This document shows, piece by piece, positions 50,841 through 59,804 of a DNA stretch of 64,000 nt. The notes under the pieces were generated by a model. It did not search any database, had not been told where the DNA came from, and saw only the letters and a program-made list of their open reading frames with translations. How positions within the stretch are numbered: position 1 is the stretch's first letter; each line of letters starts with the position of its first letter. The position numbers and the translations under genes were made by a program. Location: contig NZ_JAJAQC010000005.1 of NCBI RefSeq assembly GCF_027604915.1, positions 186,001 to 250,000 of the forward strand, in the 5' to 3' direction. Source of the stretch: Streptomonospora mangrovi (GTDB taxonomy: Bacteria > Actinomycetota > Actinomycetes > Streptosporangiales > Streptosporangiaceae).

Positions 50841-50977
50841 TGGCGTGCGCTCCTGGCGGCGGTCGAGCGGTCGGCTCAGCCACATCGGTGGTCCGGCTCG
50901 GCACGGGCGCTCGACGGCCCTGATGTTCGGCTCCCCTGCCCCCGGCCGGTTGGGATTCCGCTCCTCAGATTACGCCC

Positions 50978-50995
50978 TTGTGAACGCGCGCACAA
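50978..50995. promoter_or_regulatory. Rex operator (ROP-type site) for the rex-hem operon
   Basis: TTGTGAACGCGCGCACAA: the left half matches the Rex consensus TTGTGAA exactly, the right half (GCGCACAA) keeps only CACAA. Position upstream of rex fits the autoregulation described for Streptomyces coelicolor. Confidence 0.75.
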
Positions 50996-51060
50996 AGTGG
51001 GGTGGCCAACGGTGGACGGCCGGATCGGGCCGCGTCCGCACCCCTTGACACCCCCGGGGC

Positions 51061-51131
51061 GCGGGGGGGGGGGGGGGCCCCGCGGGCGGGCCCCCCCCCC
51101 CCCCCGGGCCGGGGGGGGGGGGCCCCCCCCC
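51061..51131. other. Second homopolymeric G/C block (sequence artefact)
   Basis: Same character as the block at 44.5 kb: runs of up to about 15 identical G or C. It starts exactly where the glutaredoxin-like frame loses homology, between convergent-type gene ends, suggesting misread sequence over a GC hairpin. Confidence 0.75.
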
Positions 51132-51548
51132 GGCCTCGTCCACCCGCCAGAAGTCGTGCTGCTCGCCGTCGACGAACACCACCGGGACCTTGTCCCAGTA
51201 GTCGTCGCGCTCCTCGGGTGTGGCGTCGGCGAGGTCGCGCACCTCGCAGGCGGCGCCGACCTCGGCGGTGACCCGCCGCACCACCTCCAGCGCCTCGGCG
51301 CACAGGTGGCAGCCCTCCTTGCCGAGCACCGTCACCGTGCGGCCCGCCGCCGGAGCCCGGGTGCCCTTGCGTCCGCCGAACACGGCGGCCCCCTCTCGAA
51401 TCGTCCCTGTCGTCCATCGTGACGCGCCCGCCCCCGGGCACGGCCCGGCCCCCGTGCGGCGCCGGGTGTGGTCCGCGCCGCACCGCCGTGTGACCGGTCC
51501 CGCTGTGACATGGCGCTCGTGCGCTGACGGGCGGGCGCCCGGGGGACG

Positions 51549-51809
51549 TCAGCCGCCCGCGAAGGGCGGCAGCACCTCGATCACGCTGCCCTCGCGCAAC
51601 TGCACCTGGTCGTGTGGCCGCGTGCCCACGGGGTACTCGTCCACGAGGAAGGACGAGCGCTCCAGGACCCTGTGCAGCCGGTCGTCGCCGCCGTGCGTGG
51701 CCCGCACCTGCGCCAGGGCCTCGGCCAGCGTGTCGCCGGCCACGGGCTCCTCGGCCGTGCCGGCGGCCTCCTTGGCCGCGGCCCAGTAGCGGATGGTTGC
51801 CTTCAGCAT
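51549..51809 (-). CDS. moaD: MoaD/ThiS-family sulfur carrier protein
   Basis: 86 aa from ATG at 51809 (AAGGA upstream, long spacing). Ubiquitin-like fold: [18 protein letters not shown], then [29 protein letters not shown]. The C-terminal Gly-Gly needed for thiocarboxylate formation is present. Serves molybdopterin synthesis (MoaD) or a related sulfur transfer; adjacent genes do not decide which. Divergent from glnR across 110 nt that must hold both promoters. Confidence 0.85.
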   Translation of the reverse strand: MLKATIRYWAAAKEAAGTAEEPVAGDTLAEALAQVRATHGGDDRLHRVLERSSFLVDEYPVGTRPHDQVQLREGSVIEVLPPFAGG

Positions 51810-51919
51810 CGGTTGATTATCCTTGGGGGTCTCGGAGGCGAACACTTCATTATTTCTCCGGCGGGGGCAATGACGCCTTCGACCACAACCGCCTTGCGCG
51901 GGGTGACGGGAAGAGACGC

Positions 51920-52687
51920 ATGAGCCACCTGCTGCTGCTGACGAACTCCAACGAACCGTCCGACCACGTCCTACCCGCTCTCGGTCTGCTCCTGCACTCG
52001 GTGCGCGTCGCGCCCGCCGAGGCCGGTGCGCTGCTGGCCACGGGTGCCGACCGGTCGTCCAGCATGCCCGTCGACGCCATCCTGGTCGACGCCCGCACCG
52101 ACCTCGCCACGGTCCGCAACTTCTGCCGCCTGCTCGACACCACGGGCCTGGACTGCCCGCTGCTCGCCGTGCTGACCGAGGGCGGTGTCGCGGCGCTCAC
52201 CCCCGACTGGCAGATCGACGACTTCCTGCTGACCTCCGCCGGCCCGGCCGAGGTCGAGGCCAGGCTGCGGCTGGCGATCGGCCAGGCCGACTCCGGCGCC
52301 GACGACCCCGACGAGATCCGCCGCGGCGACCTCGTGATCGACGAGGCCACCTACATCGCGCGGCTGCGCGGGCGCATCCTCGACCTCACGTTCAAGGAGT
52401 TCGAGCTGCTGAAGTTCCTCGCCCAGCACCCGGGCCGGGTCTTCACCCGCGCCCAACTGCTCCAGGAGGTCTGGGGCTACGACTACTTCGGCGGCACCCG
52501 CACCATCGACGTCCACGTGCGGCGGCTGCGCGCCAAGCTGGGCAGCGAGTACGAGTCCCTGATCGGCACCGTGCGCAACGTCGGCTACCGGTTCGTGCCC
52601 GACCCCGCCACCAAGGCCGCCGACCCCGCCGCCCAGCGCGACTCCGGCGCCGAGGCGCCCGACTCCCCGCACGCCGCGCCGGCCTGA
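51920..52687 (+). CDS. glnR: Nitrogen response regulator GlnR
   Basis: 255 aa from ATG at 51920. The start [20 protein letters not shown], the mid-domain [20 protein letters not shown] and the winged-helix [20 protein letters not shown] are those of actinobacterial GlnR, the atypical OmpR-type regulator that lacks a partner kinase and controls glutamine synthetase and nitrogen transport. The receiver pocket keeps only some acidic residues, as known for GlnR. The C-terminus beyond FVP is an Ala/Asp/Pro tail. The product should bind GlnR boxes elsewhere; no target is adjacent. Confidence 0.95.
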   Translation: MSHLLLLTNSNEPSDHVLPALGLLLHSVRVAPAEAGALLATGADRSSSMPVDAILVDARTDLATVRNFCRLLDTTGLDCPLLAVLTEGGVAALTPDWQIDDFLLTSAGPAEVEARLRLAIGQADSGADDPDEIRRGDLVIDEATYIARLRGRILDLTFKEFELLKFLAQHPGRVFTRAQLLQEVWGYDYFGGTRTIDVHVRRLRAKLGSEYESLIGTVRNVGYRFVPDPATKAADPAAQRDSGAEAPDSPHAAPA

Positions 52688-52933
52688 CCCGGGCGCCCGG
52701 CCGCCCCGAGGCGGGCCGACCTGCCGGGACACCGCCGCCGCCGGGACCGCGGCGTTCACGCGGCCGTCCCCGGCGGGTGTGCGCCGGGTCTCGTTTACGC
52801 GGCCGGGATTGTTTAGGATGCGGTAGCGGTGCCGGCGCGCGTGACCGCTCCCCTGCTCAACGTGATCACCCACTCCTCGCGGGCGGCGCCGGACACCATC
52901 GCCCCAGCGGCGCCAGACCGAGGAGGCAACGCC

Positions 52934-53995
52934 ATGTCCCGCGGCAAGCGGCTCCCCCCGACCCGCTTCCCCCTGCCCCTGCGCCTGGCCGCCGCGCTGC
53001 CTGTCGGGACCCTGTTCGTCGGTTCGGGCCTGGTGGGGTTCGCCCCGCCGGCCGCGGCCGCCTCCGACGCCCCGGTGCTGAACTTCGCGCCCACCTCGGC
53101 CACGGTCGACCCCGGCCAGCCCGCCGAGACCCTGCTCACCGTGACCCCCGGCCAAGCCGACCCGCTGACCGAGCGGGTGTGCCTGGGCGACCTCACCGTC
53201 GACAACGGGTTCACCGCCGAGGAGCTGACCGAGGCCGAGCCGCTCGCCACCGCCGTGGTCAGCGGCAAGCCCGACCCCAAGGCCACAACCGTCGAGGTCA
53301 AAGCCTGGCTGACCTACGCCGTGATCCCCGCCGACCGGGACTGCGCCGACTACACCGGCCCCTACTCCTCCAGCACCCAGACCTTCACGCCGTTCACCGT
53401 GACGGTCCGCCAACCCGAGCCCACGCCCACGCCGACCCCCACCACCCCGCCCCCCGACCCGCCGACCTCGTCCTCGCCGCCGCCCTCCAGCCCGCCTCCG
53501 TCCCACACCGGGGGCGGCGGCTCCCCGAGCAGCGGCGGCGGCGACCGCGACCCCGACCGCGGCGACCGCGAGGACTCCGGCGGCCGGGGCGGGTCCGGTG
53601 ACGGCCGCGGCGGCTCCACCGCGCCCCCGCACAGCCCGGTGACCACCCGCGACGACCTCGGCGCCCCCGAGGGCCGGGGCGGCATCGACGACCTGGGCGA
53701 CCTCGGCGACGGCCCCGCCGACATCCCCGAACTCCCCGACGGCGCGCTGCCCGGCCTGGAGCCGCCCTCCGGCGACGACCCCCTGGCCGACCTGCCCACC
53801 GTCGAACCCGGCGACGACGCCTCCGACGGCACCAGCGAGGTCGCCGCGCGCGAGTCCTCGCCCGCCTCGGCGGTCACCCCGGCGGTGCTGCTGCTGTTCC
53901 TGCTGCTCCTGCTGCTGTTCTCCACCCCGCTGGCGCCCGCGCGGCGGGTGCGCACCGGCCCCACCGCCTACCGGGGGCGCCGCCGCCGGAAGTGA
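52934..53995 (+). CDS. Secreted, wall-spanning surface protein with C-terminal membrane anchor
   Basis: 353 aa from ATG at 52934 (AGGAGG 7 nt upstream). Signal peptide LPVGTLFVGSGLVGFAPPAAAASDAP. A beta-rich domain (about 45-145) holds two cysteines (RVCLGD, DRDCAD) likely disulfide-linked. A long Pro/Thr/Ser and Gly/Asp stalk with PTPTPTPTTPPP follows, then a hydrophobic segment VLLLFLLLLLLLFSTPLAP and a basic tail (GPTAYRGRRRRK). There is no LPxTG, so it is probably membrane-anchored and reaches across the wall. No known family. A weak -10 (TAGGAT) precedes it by about 115 nt. Confidence 0.75.
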   Translation: MSRGKRLPPTRFPLPLRLAAALPVGTLFVGSGLVGFAPPAAAASDAPVLNFAPTSATVDPGQPAETLLTVTPGQADPLTERVCLGDLTVDNGFTAEELTEAEPLATAVVSGKPDPKATTVEVKAWLTYAVIPADRDCADYTGPYSSSTQTFTPFTVTVRQPEPTPTPTPTTPPPDPPTSSSPPPSSPPPSHTGGGGSPSSGGGDRDPDRGDREDSGGRGGSGDGRGGSTAPPHSPVTTRDDLGAPEGRGGIDDLGDLGDGPADIPELPDGALPGLEPPSGDDPLADLPTVEPGDDASDGTSEVAARESSPASAVTPAVLLLFLLLLLLFSTPLAPARRVRTGPTAYRGRRRRK

Positions 53996-54010
53996 CCCGC
54001 GCCCGCACCG

Positions 54011-54051
54011 ACCGCCGCCGCGCCCGGCTCTTCGGCGCGCCCGGCGGCGGT
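54011..54051 (+). terminator. Terminator-like hairpin after the surface protein
   Basis: Arms ACCGCCGCCG and CGGCGGCGGT (10 bp) with a structured loop, 15 nt after the stop codon and before the mshD promoter. Confidence 0.55.
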
Positions 54052-54075
54052 CGGCGGGGCCGCACCACCGCCGTC

Positions 54076-54081
54076 TAGGCT
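54076..54081 (+). promoter_or_regulatory. -10 box of mshD
   Basis: TAGGCT ends 8 nt before the ATG at 54090; short or absent 5' leader. Confidence 0.5.
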
Positions 54082-54089
54082 CAGAGACC

Positions 54090-55049
54090 ATGAGCCACGT
54101 CCGCATCACCGACACCCTGGAGCCCGCCGAGACCCGGGCCGTGCTCGACCTCGCCGAGGCCGCCCGCGCCCGCGACGGCGTGGCCCCGCTGTCGGAGCAG
54201 ACCCTGCTGCGGGTGCGCCACGGCGCGCCCGCCGGCACCGCCCGCTTCCACCTGGCCGCCGGCCCCGACTCCCGGCTCGCCGGCTTCGCCTACGCCGAAC
54301 GCGCCCCGGGCGCGCCCGACTCCGCCGAACTCGTGGTGGCGCCGGAGCGGCGGCGGGCCGGGCTGGGCACGGCGCTGCTGGCATCGCTGCGCGCCGACGC
54401 CGCCGCCGAGGGCGTGCGGGTGTGGGCGCACGGCCGCCTGGAGGCGGCCGTGGCGCTGGCCCGCTCGGCGGGCTGGACCCAGGCGCGGGGGCTGCTGAAG
54501 ATGCGGCTGCGGCTGCGCGGGGGCGACCCCGCCTCGGCGCTGGGCGAGGCGGTGCTGCCCCAGCCGGTGCTCTCCGACGCCGTGGCCCGCGACCTGGTGG
54601 TGCGGCCGTTCCGGCCGGGCGCCGACGACGAGGCGTGGGTGGCGGCCAACGCCGAGGCGTTCGCCGAGCACCCCGAGCAGGGCGCGCTGACAGTGGCCGA
54701 CCTGCGCCAGCGCACGGCCGAGGACTGGTTCGACCCCGAGGGGTTCTTCGTGGCCGAGGAGACCGCCACGGGCGCGGTGGCGGGGTTCCACTGGACCAAG
54801 GTGCACGCCGACGGCGCCGGGCTGGCCGACGAACCGGTGGGCGAGGTCTACGTGGTGGGCGTGCGCCCGGCCTGGCGGCGCACCGGGCTGGGGCGGGCGC
54901 TGACCCTCATCGGGCTGCGCCATCTGCGCGACCGGGGGCTGCCCTGGGTGCTGCTGTACGTGGACGAGGAGAACCGGGGCGCGGTGCGGCTGTATGAGTC
55001 GCTGGGGTTCTCGGTGTGGGACGCCGATGTGATGTACGCCGCACCGTAA
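54090..55049 (+). CDS. mshD: Mycothiol synthase (MshD)
   Basis: 319 aa from ATG at 54090. Two tandem GNAT domains: the first has VAPERRRAGLGTALLASL, the second YVVGVRPAWRRTGLGRALTLIG; both are acetyl-CoA-binding A-motifs. The inter-domain stretch LLKMRLRLRGGD is typical of MshD. Acetylates cysteinyl-glucosaminyl-inositol, the last step of mycothiol synthesis. Its presence marks an actinobacterium. Likely nearly leaderless. Confidence 0.95.
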   Translation: MSHVRITDTLEPAETRAVLDLAEAARARDGVAPLSEQTLLRVRHGAPAGTARFHLAAGPDSRLAGFAYAERAPGAPDSAELVVAPERRRAGLGTALLASLRADAAAEGVRVWAHGRLEAAVALARSAGWTQARGLLKMRLRLRGGDPASALGEAVLPQPVLSDAVARDLVVRPFRPGADDEAWVAANAEAFAEHPEQGALTVADLRQRTAEDWFDPEGFFVAEETATGAVAGFHWTKVHADGAGLADEPVGEVYVVGVRPAWRRTGLGRALTLIGLRHLRDRGLPWVLLYVDEENRGAVRLYESLGFSVWDADVMYAAP

Positions 55050-55244
55050 GCGGAGCGCGACCGGTCCCACCGCCGCGACCTGGGGTTTCGGTTGGGTCAC
55101 GACACGGAGCGTGATCTCGCGCCGATCGCGGGTGACCCACCCAGGTGGCGCACGGCGTGTCGGCGTGATATTGCCGTGACCTGGACGTGGTTAACCCCAC
55201 AGTCATCGAAGAGCTTACTTTTCTTCTCGCAGCCTCGTACCGTC
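55050..55244 (+). promoter_or_regulatory. Upstream region of pstS
   Basis: Continues to the PHO box listed next. GC drops around 55,180-55,240, as expected of a promoter. No gene. Confidence 0.4.
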
Positions 55245-55266
55245 GTTCACTCCACGTTCACCCTGC
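55245..55266 (+). promoter_or_regulatory. PHO box (PhoP-binding direct repeat) of the pst operon
   Basis: GTTCACTCCAC directly followed by GTTCACCCTGC: two 11-bp repeats with the GTTCAC core, matching the Streptomyces PHO-box unit. It lies 100 nt upstream of pstS, so the operon should be induced by phosphate starvation through PhoR-PhoP. Confidence 0.85.
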
Positions 55267-55368
55267 TTGGGAGAACTCGTCACTTCTCGTCCCTACCTTC
55301 ACATTTGGCGAGGTCATCGACCGGGCTCGCCCAAAGGTGACGAAGTCCAAAGGAAGGACGTCGGGGCT

Positions 55369-56496
55369 GTGAAGCTCTCCAAGTACAGCCAGTTCGCGGG
55401 GATCGCCCTCGTCGGCACGCTCGCTCTCTCCGCCTGCGGTAGCGACAACGCGACCGGCAACGGCAACGGGGACGGCTCCGCTGCCCCCCAGGCCGGCGAC
55501 GTCGAGTGCGTCGAAGGCGGCGGCACCCTCTCCGGTGCGGGCGCCAGCTCGCAGGAGAACGCCATGGCGGCCTGGAAGGCCGTCTGGGAAGGCGCCTGCG
55601 AGGGCTCCGTCGTCGAGTACGACGCCGTGGGCTCGGGCGCCGGGCGCTCCCAGTTCATCGAGGGCGGGGTCGCCTTCGCGGGCTCCGACGCCGCGCTGGA
55701 CGAGGCCGAGACCGAGGACGCCACCGAGCGCTGCAACGGCGCCGAGGTCGTCAACCTCCCGGCCTACATCGCCCCGATCGCCGTCGCCTTCAACCTGGAG
55801 GGCGTCGACAGCCTGAACCTCACCCCCGAGGTCATCGCGGACATCTTCAACCAGGAGATCACCAACTGGAACGATGACGCGATCGCCGAGGCCAACCCCG
55901 ACGCCGACCTCCCCGACCAGGAGATCGTCCCGGTGAACCGGTCCGACGAGTCCGGCACCACCGAGAACTTCGTCGCCTACCTCGCCGAGGCGGCCCCCGA
56001 CAACTGGCCGCACGAGGTCAGCGGCAACTGGCCGATCGACCCGGTCGAGGCCGCCCAGGGCTCCTCCGGCGTGGTGAACGCCATCGAGGGCGGCGAGGGC
56101 ACCATCGGCTACGTCGACGCCTCGCACGTGGGCGAGCTGGGCACCGTCGCCGTGGGCGTGGGTGAGGAGTTCGTCGAGTACAGCCCCGAGGCCGCGGCCG
56201 CCATCGTGGACGCCTCGCAGCCCCGCGAGGAGAACACCGAGAACGACCACGCGATCGACCTCGACTACACCACCGAGGAGGCCGGCGTCTACCCGATCGT
56301 CCTGGTCTCCTACCACGTCGCCTGCATGGAGTACGAGGAGCAGGCCGACGCCGACCTGGTCAAGAGCTTCCTGAGCTACGTGATCAGCGAGGAGGGCCAG
56401 CAGGCCGCCGCCGACGAGGCCGGCGCCGCCCCGCTGAGCCAGGAGACCCGCGACGCCCTGACCGGCACCATCGAGCAGATCTCCGCGGCCTCCTGA
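55369..56496 (+). CDS. pstS: Phosphate-binding lipoprotein PstS
   Basis: 375 aa from GTG at 55369. Lipobox LALSACGSD; mature protein starts with a Gly/Asn/Asp linker. Phosphate-site segments SGAGASSQENAMAAW and VEYDAVGSGAGRSQFIEGGV, later RSDESGTTENFVAYL, all standard for PstS. Binds phosphate outside the membrane for PstCAB. First gene behind the PHO box. A hairpin downstream may make its transcript more abundant than the rest. Confidence 0.96.
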   Translation: MKLSKYSQFAGIALVGTLALSACGSDNATGNGNGDGSAAPQAGDVECVEGGGTLSGAGASSQENAMAAWKAVWEGACEGSVVEYDAVGSGAGRSQFIEGGVAFAGSDAALDEAETEDATERCNGAEVVNLPAYIAPIAVAFNLEGVDSLNLTPEVIADIFNQEITNWNDDAIAEANPDADLPDQEIVPVNRSDESGTTENFVAYLAEAAPDNWPHEVSGNWPIDPVEAAQGSSGVVNAIEGGEGTIGYVDASHVGELGTVAVGVGEEFVEYSPEAAAAIVDASQPREENTENDHAIDLDYTTEEAGVYPIVLVSYHVACMEYEEQADADLVKSFLSYVISEEGQQAAADEAGAAPLSQETRDALTGTIEQISAAS

Positions 56497-56533
56497 TCGA
56501 GCTGATCACCGGGTTGCTGATGTCGTCCGCTGA

Positions 56534-56567
56534 GGCGGGGCGCGCACCGCGAGGTGCGGGCCCCGCC
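56534..56567 (+). terminator. Partial terminator between pstS and pstC
   Basis: 15-bp stem with one mismatch (GGCGGGGCGCGCACC) and a GCGA loop. Probably attenuates rather than ends transcription, giving more pstS than pstCAB mRNA. The rest of the 264-nt gap is featureless. Confidence 0.6.
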
Positions 56568-56760
56568 GTCGGCGGTTTTCGCATGTCTGGGCCGGTGGCC
56601 GGGGTCAGAACCGCTCCGCCCGCCCACCAGAATGTGATCGGCGCGCCACACCGCGCCACCCACGGCCGCATGGGCCGCGTGGGCCGCATGGTCCTGGCGC
56701 GTGCGGCAGGCCCCACGTCGCCCGGCGGCGAACCATGACCGAAATCGACCGGAGTCTCAC

Positions 56761-57723
56761 ATGACCACCACGGACTCGTCTGCGACGGCCCGCATACCCA
56801 AGGGCAAGCGTCGGCTGGGCGATGTCGTCTTCGCCGGCTCTGCCCGAGGAGCGGGCATCCTGATCCTGCTGATCCTGGCCGGCGTCGCCACCTTCCTGCT
56901 CATCCAGTCGGTGCCCTCGCTGATGGCCAACACCGGCAACTTCCTCACCTCCACCGAGTGGGACCCCAACACCAATGAGGAGCCCCGGTTCGGTGTCGCG
57001 GCGCTGATCTTCGGCACCGTGCTCGCCGCGCTCATCGCGCTGGTCCTGGCCACGCCCGTCGCCATCGGGATCGCGCTGTTCATCGTCTACTACGCCCCGC
57101 GCCGCCTGGCCGCGATCCTGGGCTACGTGGTGGACCTGCTCGCCGCCATCCCCAGCGTCGTCTACGGCCTGTGGGGCGTCGTCTACCTGGTGGGCGAACT
57201 GCGGCCCTTCTACGGGATGCTGGAGACCTACCTGGGCTGGATCCCGCTGTTCGCCGGCCCGGTCTCCTCCACCGGCCGCACGATGCTCAGCGCCGGCCTG
57301 GTCCTGGCGGTCATGATCCTGCCGATCATCACCGCGATGTCGCGCGACGTGTTCCAGCAGGTGCCGCAGGCCAACCGCGAGGCCGCGCTGGCGCTGGGCG
57401 CCACCCGCTGGGAGATGATCCGCATGGCCGTGCTGCCGTTCGGCCGCCCCGGTGTCATCGGCGGCGCCATGCTGGGCATGGGCCGCGCCCTCGGCGAGAC
57501 CATGGCGGTGGCCATGATCCTCTCGCCCTCGCTGGTGATCTCGCCGTTCCTGCTCCAGAGCGGCAACCAGACCATCGCCGCCCACATCGCGCTGGAGTAC
57601 CCGGAGGCCAGCGGGTTCGGCGTCTCCGCGCTGATCGCCGCGGGCCTCGTCCTCTTCGCTATCACCCTGGCCGTCAACATGGGTGCGCGCTTCGTCGTCT
57701 CGCGGCGCAAGGAGTTTGTGTGA
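56761..57723 (+). CDS. pstC: Phosphate ABC transporter permease PstC
   Basis: 320 aa from ATG at 56761. Six TM helices; first helix GILILLILAGVATFLLIQSV, EAA loop LGATRWEMIRMAVLPFGRPG, and the substrate-side loop RPFYGMLETYLGWI. Its stop overlaps the pstA ATG (TGATG). Forms the membrane channel with PstA. Confidence 0.95.
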   Translation: MTTTDSSATARIPKGKRRLGDVVFAGSARGAGILILLILAGVATFLLIQSVPSLMANTGNFLTSTEWDPNTNEEPRFGVAALIFGTVLAALIALVLATPVAIGIALFIVYYAPRRLAAILGYVVDLLAAIPSVVYGLWGVVYLVGELRPFYGMLETYLGWIPLFAGPVSSTGRTMLSAGLVLAVMILPIITAMSRDVFQQVPQANREAALALGATRWEMIRMAVLPFGRPGVIGGAMLGMGRALGETMAVAMILSPSLVISPFLLQSGNQTIAAHIALEYPEASGFGVSALIAAGLVLFAITLAVNMGARFVVSRRKEFV

Positions 57724-58835
57724 TGACCACCGCCACTGAGAACACCGCCACCGGCGCCGCGGGCGACGGACCGCCGCTGCGGACGGCGTCGATGCACACC
57801 CGGACCCTGCCGGGCTGGTTCCCGCCGGTGCTGCTGGTGGCCTGCGCCGCCGTGGTCTCGGGCGCCCTGTTCGCCCTGGGGTCCTTCCACCCGGCCTCGG
57901 CGACCGTGCTGACCGCCCTGGTCTACCTGATCGCGATCGTCGTGGCCTCGGCCGTGGTGGAGAACGGCCGCAAGGCCACCGACCGGCTGGTGACCGGCAT
58001 CGTCTACTGCTGCTTCGTGCTGGCCATGGTGCCGCTGGTCTCCCTGCTGACGACCGTGGTCGTCAACGGCGTGCGCCGGTTCGACCTGTACTTCCTGTCG
58101 GTCTCCATGAACGGGGTCATCCCGAGCATGGACGCCGGCGGCGTCTACCACGCCATCGTCGGCACGCTGGTGATCACCGGCATCGCCACCGCGATCTCGG
58201 TGCCGGTGGGCCTGCTCACCGCCATCTACGTCGTGGAGTACGGCCGGGGCCGCCTCAAGGCCGCCATCACGTTCTTCGTGGACGTCATGACCGGCATCCC
58301 CTCGATCGTGGCCGGCCTGTTCGTCGTGGCGCTGTGGATCATGATCTTCGGCCCCGGCCAGACCAACGGCCTGGCGGGCGCGATCTCGCTGTCGGTGCTG
58401 ATGATCCCGGTCGTGGTGCGCTCCAGCGAGGAGATGCTGCGCCTGGTGCCGGCCGACCTGCGCGAGGCCAGCTACGCGCTGGGCGTGCCCAAGTGGCTCA
58501 CCATCGTCAAGGTCGTGCTGCCCACGGCGGTGGCCGGTCTGACCACGGGAATCATGCTCGCCCTCGCCCGCGTTATCGGGGAGACGGCTCCGCTGATCCT
58601 CACGGCGGGGACGTCCTCGACCCGCATCAACGCCAACCCGGCCGAAGGCCAGATGATGAGCCTTCCGGTGTTCATCTACCAGCAGGTCCGCGCCATGGGG
58701 TCCTCCGGCGACGCCGGCGTGTTCTCCGAGGAGCGCGCGTGGGCGGCGGCGCTGACGCTGATCCTGGTCGTGATGCTGCTGTTCCTCGCCGCCCGACTGG
58801 TGTCGCGCTTCTTCTCGCCCAAGCTGGGCCGCTGA
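57723..58835 (+). CDS. pstA: Phosphate ABC transporter permease PstA
   Basis: 370 aa from ATG at 57723. About seven hydrophobic segments, EAA loop [20 protein letters not shown], and the PstA ending [15 protein letters not shown]. An N-terminal extension of about 60 residues includes an extra helix pair compared with Escherichia coli PstA, which is common in actinobacteria. Overlaps pstC by one base and is 53 nt from pstB. Confidence 0.95.
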   Translation: MTTATENTATGAAGDGPPLRTASMHTRTLPGWFPPVLLVACAAVVSGALFALGSFHPASATVLTALVYLIAIVVASAVVENGRKATDRLVTGIVYCCFVLAMVPLVSLLTTVVVNGVRRFDLYFLSVSMNGVIPSMDAGGVYHAIVGTLVITGIATAISVPVGLLTAIYVVEYGRGRLKAAITFFVDVMTGIPSIVAGLFVVALWIMIFGPGQTNGLAGAISLSVLMIPVVVRSSEEMLRLVPADLREASYALGVPKWLTIVKVVLPTAVAGLTTGIMLALARVIGETAPLILTAGTSSTRINANPAEGQMMSLPVFIYQQVRAMGSSGDAGVFSEERAWAAALTLILVVMLLFLAARLVSRFFSPKLGR

Positions 58836-58888
58836 CACCGCCCGCACGACCACACCACTCCCAACCAGAGGTATTCCGAGGACATCCA

Positions 58889-59668
58889 GTGGCCAAGCGA
58901 ATCGACGTCTCCGACCTCAACGTCTATTACGGCAAGTTCCACGCGGTCGAGAACGTGAACATGACCATCGAGCCCCGCTCGGTGACCGCCTTCATCGGCT
59001 CCTCCGGCTGCGGCAAGACGACCTTCCTGCGCACCCTGAACCGCATGCACGAGGTCACCCCGGGCGCCAGCGTCACCGGCAAGGTGATGCTGGACGACAT
59101 CGACATCTACGACCCCTCCGTCGACCCCGTGGCGGTGCGCCGCGAGATCGGGATGGTCTTCCAGCGCGCCAACCCCTTCCCCACGATGTCGATCTACGAC
59201 AACGTGCTGGCCGGCGCCAAGCTGAACAACCAGCGCATCAGCAAGCGCCGCGCCGACGAGATCGTGGAGCGCTCGCTGCGCGACGCCAACCTGTGGGACG
59301 AGGTCAAGAACCGGCTGAACAAGCCGGGCGCGGGCCTGTCCGGCGGGCAGCAGCAGCGGCTGTGCATCGCGCGGGCCACCGCCGTGGAGCCGGCGGTCCT
59401 GCTGATGGACGAGCCCTGCTCGGCGCTGGACCCCATCTCCACGCTGGCGATCGAGGACCTGATCTCCAAGCTCAAGGAGAACTACACGATCGTCATCGTG
59501 ACCCACAACATGCAGCAGGCGGCCCGCGTCAGCGACCGCACGGCCTTCTTCAACGTCGAGGACACCGGCAAGCCGGGCAAGCTCATCGAGATCGGCGACA
59601 CCAACAAGATCTTCACCAAGCCCGACAAGAAGGAGACCGAGAACTACATCACCGGCCGGTTCGGCTGA
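58889..59668 (+). CDS. pstB: Phosphate ABC transporter ATPase PstB
   Basis: 259 aa from GTG at 58889. Walker [18 protein letters not shown], signature [14 protein letters not shown], Walker [13 protein letters not shown], switch His [13 protein letters not shown]. Full length and all motifs intact. Powers phosphate import through PstCA. Followed by a strong terminator; no phoU in the operon. Confidence 0.97.
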   Translation: MAKRIDVSDLNVYYGKFHAVENVNMTIEPRSVTAFIGSSGCGKTTFLRTLNRMHEVTPGASVTGKVMLDDIDIYDPSVDPVAVRREIGMVFQRANPFPTMSIYDNVLAGAKLNNQRISKRRADEIVERSLRDANLWDEVKNRLNKPGAGLSGGQQQRLCIARATAVEPAVLLMDEPCSALDPISTLAIEDLISKLKENYTIVIVTHNMQQAARVSDRTAFFNVEDTGKPGKLIEIGDTNKIFTKPDKKETENYITGRFG

Positions 59669-59695
59669 TCCGCCGGGAGGACCCCGCTTGATCGG

Positions 59696-59727
59696 CGGGG
59701 GCGGGCGCGGCCCGCCCCCGCCCGTTT
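59696..59727 (+). terminator. Terminator of the pst operon
   Basis: A perfect 11-bp stem CGGGGGCGGGC with a 3-nt loop, followed by CCCGTTTG, starting 28 nt after the pstB stop. Also faces the pit gene that converges from the right. Confidence 0.82.
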
Positions 59728-59804
59728 GCGTCGGGAGGCCGGCCGCCGCCCGCGCGGGGCGGCGGCAGGGGCGGTGCGGCGGGGGCGGGCGGGGCGGGAC
59801 CCGC

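Larger units (their letters stand above)
50970..51383 (-). pseudogene. Glutaredoxin-like (DUF836) gene, C-terminus replaced by the G/C block
   Basis: GTG at 51383 (GAGGGGGC upstream). Residues 1-84 are a normal glutaredoxin-like domain: VTVLGKEGCHLCAEALEVVRR (CxxC), TPEERDDYWDKVPVVFVDG, then HDFWRVDEA. From there the frame runs into the G/C block and reads Gly/Pro nonsense through to 50970, overlapping the Rex operator. Family members end shortly after this point, so the true stop is probably near 51,120. I mark it as damaged by sequence error rather than by evolution; re-sequencing would show a short intact gene. Confidence 0.7.
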
